A DNA stretch of 6,349 bases, taken from positions 1-6,349 of the forward strand of contig CANQGC010000174.1 in the NCBI GenBank assembly GCA_947600345.1. The letters run 5' to 3'. A model generated the notes under the pieces. That model saw only the letters and a list, made by a program, of their open reading frames with translations, searched no databases and was not told where the DNA came from. The position numbers and the translations under genes are program-made. The DNA comes from an uncultured Clostridia bacterium. GTDB lineage: Bacteria > Bacillota > Clostridia > Christensenellales > Aristaeellaceae. Below, piece after piece: positions 1 through 6,046 of this stretch (position 1 is the first letter of the stretch; each line of letters opens with the position of its first letter).

Positions 1-142
1 AGGTGGTCGGCAGGCGAATGAATTTTTCGTCAGATGCAATTGCAAAGCTCGAAGGCTTACTGGAGGTAAGTCGAGAGATTTGCAAGCAGCAGATGGCGGA
101 AAAGGCATCGCCTGACGCGCCGCCGTTCTGTACGGGGGTGCC
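1..142. repeat. Dispersed hairpin-forming repeat, copy 1 (left end outside window)
   Basis: This stretch matches 3030-3170 at about 88% identity by my alignment (16 mismatches and one 1-base gap). The first 36 bases are identical between copies. It corresponds to the second copy without that copy's leftmost 21 bases, which would lie beyond the window edge. The right end (127-142, possibly to the TA at 145-146) is a decayed version of the other copy's terminal inverted repeat. An internal hairpin is visible: CTTAC at 56-60 pairs with GTAAG at 66-70, and CTCGA at 48-52 pairs with TCGAG at 71-75. The reading frame running across it has no coding character and I do not call a gene here. Confidence 0.85.
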
Positions 143-146
143 GCTA

Positions 147-322
147 GGGCGCGGGAAAGGGCGATCCGCCGAAAGCGGGATTCCCGCTTGGGTCTGGACC
201 GAACAGGTTCAGAACTGTTCCGGGCGAATGCCAGGCGTCCGGAGAGCGCTGCCGCACCGGGCAAGAGATGGACGCAGCGGGCCACCGAAGTCTTTTGCTT
301 CGATGGCCCGTTTGATTTGTTT
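147..322 (+). promoter_or_regulatory. Structured leader of the alanine dehydrogenase-like gene, attenuator or riboswitch candidate
   Basis: This gene-free leader is dense in complementary segments. A 7-bp hairpin forms from 173-179 and 183-189. A possible three-way junction is closed by TCTGGAC (193-199) with GTCCGGA (237-243); it encloses GAACAG (201-206) with CTGTTC (215-220) and GGC (223-225) with GCC (230-232). GCGTCC (235-240) can instead pair with GGACGC (270-275), and CGCTGC (247-252) with GCAGCG (274-279), so some helices exclude each other. The leader ends in a terminator-like hairpin. Only 26 bases separate that hairpin from the start codon, too few for a promoter, so the gene's transcript must pass through it. 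I could not match it to a riboswitch class I know. No convincing promoter was found by eye. Confidence 0.5.
279..322 (+). terminator. Terminator-like hairpin in the leader (likely attenuator)
   Basis: GGGCCA (279-284) pairs with TGGCCC (304-309) and CGAAG (286-290) with CTTCG (298-302), with one C-A mismatch (285/303) and a 7-base loop. A T-rich but interrupted tail follows (311-322, TTTGATTTGTTT). The Shine-Dalgarno of the next gene begins at 323. Position and shape fit an attenuator. It could instead end a transcript from the left, with weak readthrough. Confidence 0.6.
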
Positions 323-328
323 AGGGGG
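323..328 (+). promoter_or_regulatory. Ribosome binding site that sets the start at 337
   Basis: AGGGGG lies 8 bases before the ATG at 337. An in-frame GTG at 328 overlaps this site and so cannot use it, which makes 337 the better start. Starting at 337 also places the family's conserved arginine at residue 15, as in characterised alanine dehydrogenases. Confidence 0.75.
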
Positions 329-336
329 TGGAACCA

Positions 337-1518
337 ATGGTATTCGGACTTTTGAAGGACATCAAGAACGGCGAGTACCGCACCATCTGCACGCCGGGCG
401 AGATCGCCACCATCGTGGGCGACGGCCACAAAGCGCTGGTGCAGAAGGGCGCGGGGGAGAAGGCCGGCTTCCCGGACGAGGCCTACGCCCAGGCCGGGGC
501 CGAGCTGGTGGACACGATGCAGGAGATCTACGCCCGCGCCGACTTCGTGACCAAGGTCAAGGAGTTGGAGCCCGTGGAATTCCCGCTGCTGCGCGAGGGC
601 CAGATCATCTTCACCTGCATCCATCCGGCGGCGCACCCGGAGGAGGTGCAGGCGATCCTGGATTCCAAGTGCATCGCCATCACCGCCGAGGACTGCCACC
701 GCTATGGCTCGCCCAACTGTGAGGCCGCGGGCAAGCAGGGCGCGCTGTTCGGCCTGGAGTCGATGCTCAGCATCAACGGCGGCAAGGGCAAGTTCGTCAG
801 CGGCCTGGGCGGCGCTCCGGCGATGAAGGTCATTATCCTCGGCGGCGGCACCGTGGGCCAGGCGGCGCTGTCCGTGCTCTACGCCCTGGGCGCGCGGGTC
901 ACGGTGATGGACATCAACATCGGCCTGCTGCGCACGCTCAAGCGTCAGTACAACGAGCACATCGACACGATGATCTGCACGAAGGAGAACATCGCCGCGC
1001 TGCTGCCGCAGACGGACATGGTGCTCAACTGCGTCAAGTGGCCCAAGGGGCGCAACGACTTCCTGATCGAGCGCTCGATGCTCAAGCTCATGGAGAAGGG
1101 CAGCGTCATCGTGGACATCAGCAACGACGACAACGGCGCGATCGAGTCCTTCCATGAGACGACCCACGAGCATCCCCGCTACATCGAGGAGGGCGTGGTG
1201 CACTACTGCGTGAGCAACATCCCCGGCGCCATCGCAAACAGCACGTCCATCGCCTACGCCGCGTCGGTGATCCCGCACTTCCGCTCGATCCTCAACAACG
1301 GCCTGGCCGAGGCCTGCGCCCGCGACGGCTTCCTGCGCCGCGCGCTGACCGCGTACAAAGGGTATCTCACCCACGAGGAGACCAGCGCGCTGCAAGGCCG
1401 CCCCTGGGTGCGGCCCGAGGACATACTGGGCATCGCGGATCGCAAGCTCGATCCCGCGCCGCCGGCCACCGTCACGCGCTCCGATAACCTGCTTCCCCTC
1501 GACCAGGTGAAGCTGTAG
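337..1518 (+). CDS. Alanine dehydrogenase / PNT-family NAD-dependent amino acid dehydrogenase
   Basis: This 393-residue cytoplasmic oxidoreductase is of the alanine dehydrogenase family, which reversibly converts L-alanine, water and NAD+ to pyruvate, ammonia and NADH. From the ATG it aligns by eye without gaps to my recollection of the Mycobacterium tuberculosis enzyme over the first ~96 residues. The residues that bind and act on pyruvate are kept: R15, K75 and H96, plus D264 (equivalent to D270) in VDISNDDNG. The Rossmann loop GGGTVG is at 169-174, followed by D192 in MDINIG, which suggests NAD rather than NADP. Differences from typical alanine dehydrogenase are an altered segment near 126-135 (NCEAAGK where MSEVAGR is usual) and about 20 extra C-terminal residues. 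The substrate may therefore be another 2-oxo acid or amine. The antiporter gene follows after 56 bp, probably in the same transcript. Confidence 0.82.
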   Translation: MVFGLLKDIKNGEYRTICTPGEIATIVGDGHKALVQKGAGEKAGFPDEAYAQAGAELVDTMQEIYARADFVTKVKELEPVEFPLLREGQIIFTCIHPAAHPEEVQAILDSKCIAITAEDCHRYGSPNCEAAGKQGALFGLESMLSINGGKGKFVSGLGGAPAMKVIILGGGTVGQAALSVLYALGARVTVMDINIGLLRTLKRQYNEHIDTMICTKENIAALLPQTDMVLNCVKWPKGRNDFLIERSMLKLMEKGSVIVDISNDDNGAIESFHETTHEHPRYIEEGVVHYCVSNIPGAIANSTSIAYAASVIPHFRSILNNGLAEACARDGFLRRALTAYKGYLTHEETSALQGRPWVRPEDILGIADRKLDPAPPATVTRSDNLLPLDQVKL

Positions 1519-1574
1519 ATTCAAACCTACCGAAGCAACGCTACCCCTCCGACTGCGAAAGAGAGGCAAACCAA

Positions 1575-3011
1575 ATGCAAGAACTTGCGAGCATGGGCTT
1601 TATCTCCGTCATACCGGCGCTGCTGGCCATCGTGCTGTCCTTCGTTACGAAGAACACCATCGTCGCGCTGGCCATCGCCTGCATCACCGGCACGATCTTC
1701 ACCGGGCTGGCCGCCGGGCAGAACATCATCGAAGCCTTCTTCCTGGGCTTCCCGAACCTGCTGCAGAACAACATGGGCACCACCGACTACTCCTGGGTGC
1801 TGCTGCTCAACACGATGATCGGCATACTGGTGGCCTACTTCCAGAAGACCGGCGCGATCCAGGGCTTCTCCCAGTGGGTGCACGACCGGCACCTGAGCCG
1901 CAAGGCCGCGCAGCTGGCCGCCTGGGTGCTGGGCATGTTCGTCTACTTCAGCGACTCCTTCAGCCCGCTGTTCGTGGGCTGCACGATGCGCTCCATCACC
2001 GATAAGGCGCGCATCTCCCGCGAGAAGCTGGCCTACATCGCCGACTCCACCTCCGCGCCGGTGAGCGTGCTGGTGCCGATCACCGGCTGGGCGGCGTACC
2101 TGATGGGCCTGGCCGTGGGCGTGGGCTGCATCGTGACCGAGGCCGACGCGAGCAAGCTCTTCCTGAAGGCCATTCCGCTGAACTTCTATCCGATCCTGGC
2201 GGTGCTGTTCGTGGGCCTGATCGGCTCCGGCATCGTCAAGGACTTCGGCCCGATGAAGAAGGCCGAGCAGCGCGCCATGGAGACCGGCAAGGTGCTGGCC
2301 GACGGCGCGCAGCCGCTGACCGGCGAGGAGCTTACCCGCATGGAGATGTACCCCGGCTTCAAGCCCCGGGTGTTCCTGAACTTCCTGCTGCCGGTGCTGA
2401 TGATCATCTCCATCGCCATCGCGACCTACTCCATCTACGGCTCCGCCAAGACCATGCAGGCGTTCACGCTGGTCGTGATCTTCATGACCATTTCGATGAT
2501 GGTGCAGGGCATCCCCTTCAAGGAGGTCATGGGCACGCTGATGAGCGGCATCAAGGGCGCGCTGCCGGCCGTGGTGCTGCTGGCGCTGGCCTACTCCGTC
2601 AACGGCCTGTCCAAGGAGATGGGCACGGCGAACTACATCATCTCCATCACCCAGGGCTTCCTGACGCCGAAGCTTCTGCCCGCGGTGATCTTCATCGTGG
2701 CGGCGATCATGGCGTTTGCCACGGGCTCCTCCTGGGGCACCTTCGCCATCTGCATGCCCATCGCGCTGCCGCTGGCGTTCACGATGAGCAACGGCGAGCT
2801 CACCACGATGGTCGTGGCCGTATTCGCGGCGGTGGCCGGCGGCGGCGTGTTCGGCGACCACTGCTCCCCGCTGTCCGACACCACGATCCTCTCGTCCATG
2901 GGCTCCGCATCGGACCACCTGGACCACGTCAAGACCCAGCTGCCCTACGCGCTGACCTGCGGCGGCCTGGCCGTGATCGGCTATCTGATCCTGGGCCTGG
3001 TGGCCGCCTAA
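1575..3011 (+). CDS. nhaC: NhaC-family Na+/H+ (or solute/cation) antiporter
   Basis: This 478-residue integral membrane protein has roughly 11-13 hydrophobic segments, beginning at about residues 9-24, 28-48 and 73-89 and ending at about 455-475. Family hallmarks are the polar-in-membrane stretch FSDSFSPLFVG near residue 125 and GDHCSPLSDTTILSSM at 427-442, followed by DHLDH at 447-451. NhaC proteins exchange Na+ for H+. Relatives such as Bacillus MleN swap malate and H+ for lactate and Na+, so a metabolite-linked exchange is possible beside a dehydrogenase. The start is supported by GAGAGG (1561-1566) 8 bases upstream. The TAA stop at 3009-3011 forms the outermost bases of the repeat that follows. 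Symbol given at family level; substrate not determined from sequence. Confidence 0.85.
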   Translation: MQELASMGFISVIPALLAIVLSFVTKNTIVALAIACITGTIFTGLAAGQNIIEAFFLGFPNLLQNNMGTTDYSWVLLLNTMIGILVAYFQKTGAIQGFSQWVHDRHLSRKAAQLAAWVLGMFVYFSDSFSPLFVGCTMRSITDKARISREKLAYIADSTSAPVSVLVPITGWAAYLMGLAVGVGCIVTEADASKLFLKAIPLNFYPILAVLFVGLIGSGIVKDFGPMKKAEQRAMETGKVLADGAQPLTGEELTRMEMYPGFKPRVFLNFLLPVLMIISIAIATYSIYGSAKTMQAFTLVVIFMTISMMVQGIPFKEVMGTLMSGIKGALPAVVLLALAYSVNGLSKEMGTANYIISITQGFLTPKLLPAVIFIVAAIMAFATGSSWGTFAICMPIALPLAFTMSNGELTTMVVAVFAAVAGGGVFGDHCSPLSDTTILSSMGSASDHLDHVKTQLPYALTCGGLAVIGYLILGLVAA

Positions 3012-3173
3012 GGCAACACCGCACAGATAAGGTGGTCGGCAGGCGAATGAATTTTTCGTCAGATGTGCTTTCAAATTTCGCAGGCTTGCTGGATGCAAGT
3101 CAAGAAATTTGCAAGTGCAGATGGCGGAAAAGGCATCGCCTGACGTGCCGCCGTTCTGTGCGGCGGTGCCTTA
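3009..3173. repeat. MITE-like hairpin repeat, complete copy 2, with 19-bp terminal inverted repeats
   Basis: The 165-bp element has near-perfect ends: TAAGGCAACACCGCACAGA (3009-3027) against the reverse complement of 3155-3173, differing at 2 of 19 bases. Both ends are bordered by TA, as expected of a TA target duplication. Joining the flanks across one TA gives GCC GCC TAA, so the antiporter would keep its stop in the empty site. Inside, CAAATTTC (3072-3079) pairs with GAAATTTG (3104-3111) and CTTGC (3085-3089) with GCAAG (3095-3099). CAGGCGAATG on the left also matches CATCGCCTG on the right with one bulge, so nearly the whole unit folds into one long imperfect hairpin. It has no room for a transposase. 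CCGCCG (3148-3153) with CGGCGG (3161-3166) is an alternative local hairpin. Confidence 0.85.
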
Positions 3174-3263
3174 AATCGCCTAAATAAAGAAAGCTGCGCG
3201 CCGCTGGCCGGTGCGTCGCCCATAAACATTGCAACAAACGACAATGGAAAGGAAGTATTTGCG

Positions 3264-4088
3264 ATGAAGAAGCTGATGTCTGTGCTGCTGGCGGTCGCGC
3301 TGTGCGCGTCCCTCGCAGCGCTTGCCGAGTACGCCCCGGAGGGGGACAAGGTCAGGGTCGGCGTCTCCTGGGTCGCGGACTTTGAGAATGGCGAGCCGGA
3401 CGAGGATACCCAGGCCTACATCGACGCCGTGACCAAGGCCGGCGGCGAGCCCGTGTATCTGGACCAGATCACCGATGAGGAGAGCGCGAAGGCGGTGCTC
3501 TCCGGCGTGGATTGCGTCATCCTGACCGGCGGCGAGGACATCGGCCCCGCCTACTACGGCGAGGAGCCCGACGAGAAGCTGGAGTACGTCAACGATGTGC
3601 GCGACGTCTCCGACTACTGGCTTACGAAGGTCGCGCTGGACATCGACATACCCATACTCTGCACCTGCCGCGGCCTGCAGATGATGAACGTCGTCTGCGG
3701 CGGCACGCTGTATCAGGACATCCCCAGCCAGTTTGAATCCGACGTCGAGGTGTCGCACCGCGACCCGGCGGGAGAGGACTTCGCCTATCACAACATCACC
3801 ATTGAGGATGCCGACAGCCTGGTCGCCCAGGCCATGGGCGGCGCGGGCCAGTATGAGGTCAACTCCTGGCACCACCAGGGCGTGAAGGACGTGGGCGATG
3901 GTCTGGTCGTCACCGCCGTGGCGGACGACGGCATGGTCGAGGCCCTCGAGCTGGCCGATCCGGACCAGTTCATGCTCGCCGTGCAGTACCATCCCGAGTG
4001 GCACGTGGCAGACGGAAACGACGCCTTCCTGCCCTACTTCACGATGCTGATCGATGCGTGCGCGGAAGAGGAGGAAGCGGCGGCGTAA
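3264..4088 (+). CDS. Exported peptidase C26 / gamma-glutamyl-GABA hydrolase-like (class I glutamine amidotransferase fold) protein
   Basis: This 274-residue protein resembles PuuD and gamma-glutamyl hydrolases, which cleave gamma-glutamyl amide bonds. The catalytic set is intact: nucleophile C135 in CTCRGLQMMN, then H243 and E245 in QYHPEW. Supporting family motifs are LTGGEDIGPAYYGEE (87-101), GGTLYQDI (146-153) and NSWHHQG (200-206). Residues 1-21 form a signal peptide: MKK, a hydrophobic core, and ALA before a likely cleavage site at about 21/22. The cysteine in VALC is a poor lipobox. PuuD itself is cytoplasmic, so export is the odd point. The C-terminus is acidic (AEEEEAAA). AAAGGAAG (3248-3254) precedes the ATG. 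The gene sits 90 bp after the repeat and ends before a strong terminator. No clear promoter was found between 3174 and 3263, so cotranscription with the antiporter remains possible. Confidence 0.85.
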   Translation: MKKLMSVLLAVALCASLAALAEYAPEGDKVRVGVSWVADFENGEPDEDTQAYIDAVTKAGGEPVYLDQITDEESAKAVLSGVDCVILTGGEDIGPAYYGEEPDEKLEYVNDVRDVSDYWLTKVALDIDIPILCTCRGLQMMNVVCGGTLYQDIPSQFESDVEVSHRDPAGEDFAYHNITIEDADSLVAQAMGGAGQYEVNSWHHQGVKDVGDGLVVTAVADDGMVEALELADPDQFMLAVQYHPEWHVADGNDAFLPYFTMLIDACAEEEEAAA

Positions 4089-4116
4089 GCGTCTGCCACA
4101 CTCCCAAACAAAGGAG

Positions 4117-4150
4117 AAGCTGCCGGAACCATGCGGTTCCGGCAGCTTTT
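4117..4150. terminator. Strong intrinsic terminator between convergent genes
   Basis: A perfect 14-bp stem (4117-4130 with 4135-4148) and the loop ATGC are followed by TTTT (4147-4150, overlapping the stem end). It lies 28 bases after the C26 gene. On the minus strand the sequence beyond the stem reads CTCCTTTGTTTG, moderately T-rich, so it may also stop the converging operon whose last gene ends at 4194. The remaining 43 bases up to 4193 hold only a small CTCGA/TCGAG inverted repeat. Confidence 0.9.
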
Positions 4151-4193
4151 GATATGCCACTCGATCGCTCCGCCGTCGAGGCGCGCCCCGGCG

Positions 4194-5126
4194 TTACTCC
4201 GGTATGATCCGAAATACGCTGGCGTTGGCGTAGACCAGCGGGTCCTCCTGGGCGAAGAAGATCACGCCGTCGGCGGGGGAGACGATGTTCGCCCGGACGC
4301 TGGCGTCGCAGGGATCGAGTATGCGCGCCAGCAGCTGGCCGCGGGTCACGTTGGCGCCGGGATTGCAGAACGACTCGAACAGCCCGGCCTGGGCGGACTT
4401 AACGTTGACCAGGTCCTCTTCCTCGACCACGCTGGAGATGTAGCCCTCGTGGGCCCGGCCGGAGCCGAGCAGTATGCCCTCCTTGCGCAGGAAGTTGAGC
4501 GCCGCGTTCACGGCCTGGATCGCGCCCGCCCGGTCGATGGTGTCCGTCGTCCCGGCGTAGAGGGAGAAGGCGTCCGTCTCCCAGACCTGCCAGTTGTAGT
4601 TGAGCGTCGTGGTGTCGTAGGGCCGGGGCTGGCGCAGGATGATGTAGGGCAGGCCGAACTCCTTCGCCTTGTCGAGGTTTTCGTAGCCGGTCTTCATCAT
4701 GCGCACGTGGGGCACGAACACACCGGGGATGTAGAAGCTGGCGAACTGGATGCCGTTTTGGTAGTCCTTGATGGCGTCGAAGAGCCCGGCGGCGATGCGC
4801 TGGGTGGTCTCGCCCAGGTTGTAGCCGGGGAACATGCGGTTGATGTCCGTGTTGTCCGTGGGCCAGAAGCGCTTCTTGATGTTCATCGAGGCGGAGTTGA
4901 CCGACGGCACCACCAGTATGCTCTTGCCCGGGGTGATGCCGCCCTCCCGCTCGATGCGCTTGAGGGCGTTCACCAGCTGGGCGCAGGTGTAGAGCTGCTG
5001 CACCTCGTTGCCGCGCAGCGCGCCCACGACGCAGGCGGACTTTTCGCCCTCGCCGAAGGTGAAGCCGGTCACGCGCAGGCTGTCCCGGTACAGGGATTTG
5101 AGTTCGAAGATCAGTTTGCGCTCCAT
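4194..5126 (-). CDS. Degenerate succinylglutamate desuccinylase/aspartoacylase (M14)-family protein lacking zinc ligands
   Basis: This 310-residue protein is a homologue of the gene just upstream and of the AstE/AspA branch of M14 zinc enzymes. It keeps the family's overall order: GALRGNE (35-41), DINRMFPGY (94-102), a glutamate in VWETD (E183) where the catalytic Glu is expected, and the C-terminal beta domain with SPADGVIFF (283-291). The HxxE zinc motif reads R38-G-N-E41, so the first histidine is arginine. The DIHAS segment reads IQFAS (126-130), so the second histidine is phenylalanine. It is unlikely to bind zinc in the usual way and may be a non-catalytic partner, a binding protein, or an enzyme with altered chemistry. 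The start at 5126 is set by GGAGG (5134-5138) inside the upstream gene's last codons, 2 nt after that gene's TGA, which implies translational coupling. Confidence 0.8.
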   Translation of the reverse strand: MERKLIFELKSLYRDSLRVTGFTFGEGEKSACVVGALRGNEVQQLYTCAQLVNALKRIEREGGITPGKSILVVPSVNSASMNIKKRFWPTDNTDINRMFPGYNLGETTQRIAAGLFDAIKDYQNGIQFASFYIPGVFVPHVRMMKTGYENLDKAKEFGLPYIILRQPRPYDTTTLNYNWQVWETDAFSLYAGTTDTIDRAGAIQAVNAALNFLRKEGILLGSGRAHEGYISSVVEEEDLVNVKSAQAGLFESFCNPGANVTRGQLLARILDPCDASVRANIVSPADGVIFFAQEDPLVYANASVFRIIPE

Positions 5127-5128
5127 GC

Positions 5129-6046
5129 TCACACCTCCAGTATCCGGGCGATCAGCGAGCCCTCGTCCACCACGGGGTACTCCCGCAGCGTGAACACCAT
5201 GCCGTCGCAGGGGGAGAGGAGCTCGTCCACCGTGCGGCCGGTCAGGGGGTTGACGATGTGGCCCAGGCAGTCGCCCTTCGCCACGGACTTGGTGTGCTCC
5301 ACCGCGGGCAGGAAGATGCCGGAGGCCCCGGCGTTGATGAAGCAGACCTTGCCGTCGGTGGAGATGATGGGCTCGCGCGGCGCCTCGACCGGGCCGGTCC
5401 AGACACCCAGGTGCGCCATCAGGCTGAACACGCCGTCGCTGAGCTGGCGCATGTACTCGGGCGTGATGCGCATGCCTACGCCCATCTCGGCCACCAGCGT
5501 GGGCGTGCCGATGGAGTTGAGCGAGTGTGCCAGCGTGCTCTCCAGCACCGTCGCCGCCGCGTGGACCCAGACGAAGTCCACGTTCATGTGCTTCGCCAGC
5601 GGGATCAGCGTCCTGGCGGTGTCGATGTTCACGCGAATCTGCGGGATCTCCCGCAGGAAGATGTTGCTGGCGTGGATGTCCAGGCAGACGTCGCTGCCCC
5701 GGATGTCCTCCACGATGCGGGCGGCGATGAACTCGGTCATCACGCCGTCCTCCGCGCCGGGGAAGATGCGGTTCATGTCTAGGTCGAAGCCCGGTATGCC
5801 GCGGGTGATGGAGTCGATGCCCAGCGGATTCGTGGCGGGGTAGACGTCCACGGTGCCGTTCAGAAACTCCGGATGCTCGGCCAGGCGACGGAGCACCTCG
5901 AAGCACACGGCCTGGCCCTCGAGCTCGTCGCCGTGGGTGCCGGTGACGATGCTCACCCGCTTGCCCGCGCCGGAGCTCACGCGGTTCTTCATGATGGACA
6001 GCGCCTCGTCCACCGGAAGGTCGATCTTGGTGACAGTTTCGATCAT
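5129..6046 (-). CDS. Succinylglutamate desuccinylase/aspartoacylase (M14)-family zinc hydrolase
   Basis: This 305-residue cytoplasmic enzyme is of the AstE/AspA group, which removes acyl groups such as succinyl or acetyl from N-acylated amino acids. The zinc site is complete: H38 and E41 in GTHGDE, and H125 in DIHASN. Substrate-binding N92-R93 lies in LDMNRIFPG, and the probable catalytic E187 in VAEMG. The C-terminal domain (about 225-305) ends with SPCDGMVFTLREYPVVDEG, the lipoyl-like beta fold typical of this family. The ATG at 6046 overlaps the transglutaminase-like stop as ATGA. No strong Shine-Dalgarno is visible, which fits coupled translation. The degenerate paralogue follows 2 nt after its stop. 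The exact substrate cannot be told from sequence; AstE itself is unlikely because no other arginine-succinyltransferase genes are present. Confidence 0.85.
   Translation of the reverse strand: MIETVTKIDLPVDEALSIMKNRVSSGAGKRVSIVTGTHGDELEGQAVCFEVLRRLAEHPEFLNGTVDVYPATNPLGIDSITRGIPGFDLDMNRIFPGAEDGVMTEFIAARIVEDIRGSDVCLDIHASNIFLREIPQIRVNIDTARTLIPLAKHMNVDFVWVHAAATVLESTLAHSLNSIGTPTLVAEMGVGMRITPEYMRQLSDGVFSLMAHLGVWTGPVEAPREPIISTDGKVCFINAGASGIFLPAVEHTKSVAKGDCLGHIVNPLTGRTVDELLSPCDGMVFTLREYPVVDEGSLIARILEV
5134..5138 (-). promoter_or_regulatory. Ribosome binding site inside the end of the upstream M14 gene
   Basis: On the minus strand GGAGG lies 7 bases before the ATG at 5126. It is formed by the CTG GAG GTG codons that precede the TGA of the zinc-containing M14 gene. 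This fixes the start of the degenerate paralogue and couples the two reading frames. Confidence 0.8.

Noticed and set aside
144..245. Partial resemblance to guanidine-I (ykkC) or glycine riboswitch strings (GCTAGGG, GGAGAG)
   Set aside because: The remaining conserved segments and their spacing do not match either consensus as I know it, so I left the leader unassigned.
326..335. GGGTGGAACC, resembling the T-box conserved sequence
   Set aside because: In a T-box this motif lies in the antiterminator before the terminator. Here it follows the hairpin and overlaps the ribosome binding site and start region, and no specifier stem I was seen.
3..722. Open frame of 239 codons on the plus strand across the first repeat and into the dehydrogenase gene
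   Set aside because: It runs through a non-coding repeat and structured leader, then overlaps the dehydrogenase in another frame with arginine-, glycine- and histidine-rich low-complexity sequence typical of a GC-rich shadow.
1527..3098. Open frame of 523 codons on the minus strand opposite the antiporter
   Set aside because: It is antisense to a well-supported membrane protein, its translation is rich in H, G, R, Q and D with no domain, and it extends into the repeat. It is a codon-bias shadow.
1..3173. CRISPR-like interpretation of the two repeats
   Set aside because: There are only two copies, about 3 kb apart with genes between them, and each is a long hairpin with inverted ends rather than a short regular repeat with spacers.
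3174..3263. Promoter for the C26 gene (TAAATA, TAAACA as -10 candidates)
   Set aside because: Neither has a reasonable -35 element 16-18 bases upstream, so I do not call a promoter.
3180..4160. Open frame of 326 codons on the minus strand opposite the C26 gene
   Set aside because: It would read through the terminator stem and is antisense to a gene with an intact catalytic triad; there is no recognisable family in the translation.
4131..5843. Open frame of 570 codons on the plus strand opposite the M14 genes
   Set aside because: It starts inside the terminator stem and is antisense to two clear M14 proteins; low-complexity translation.
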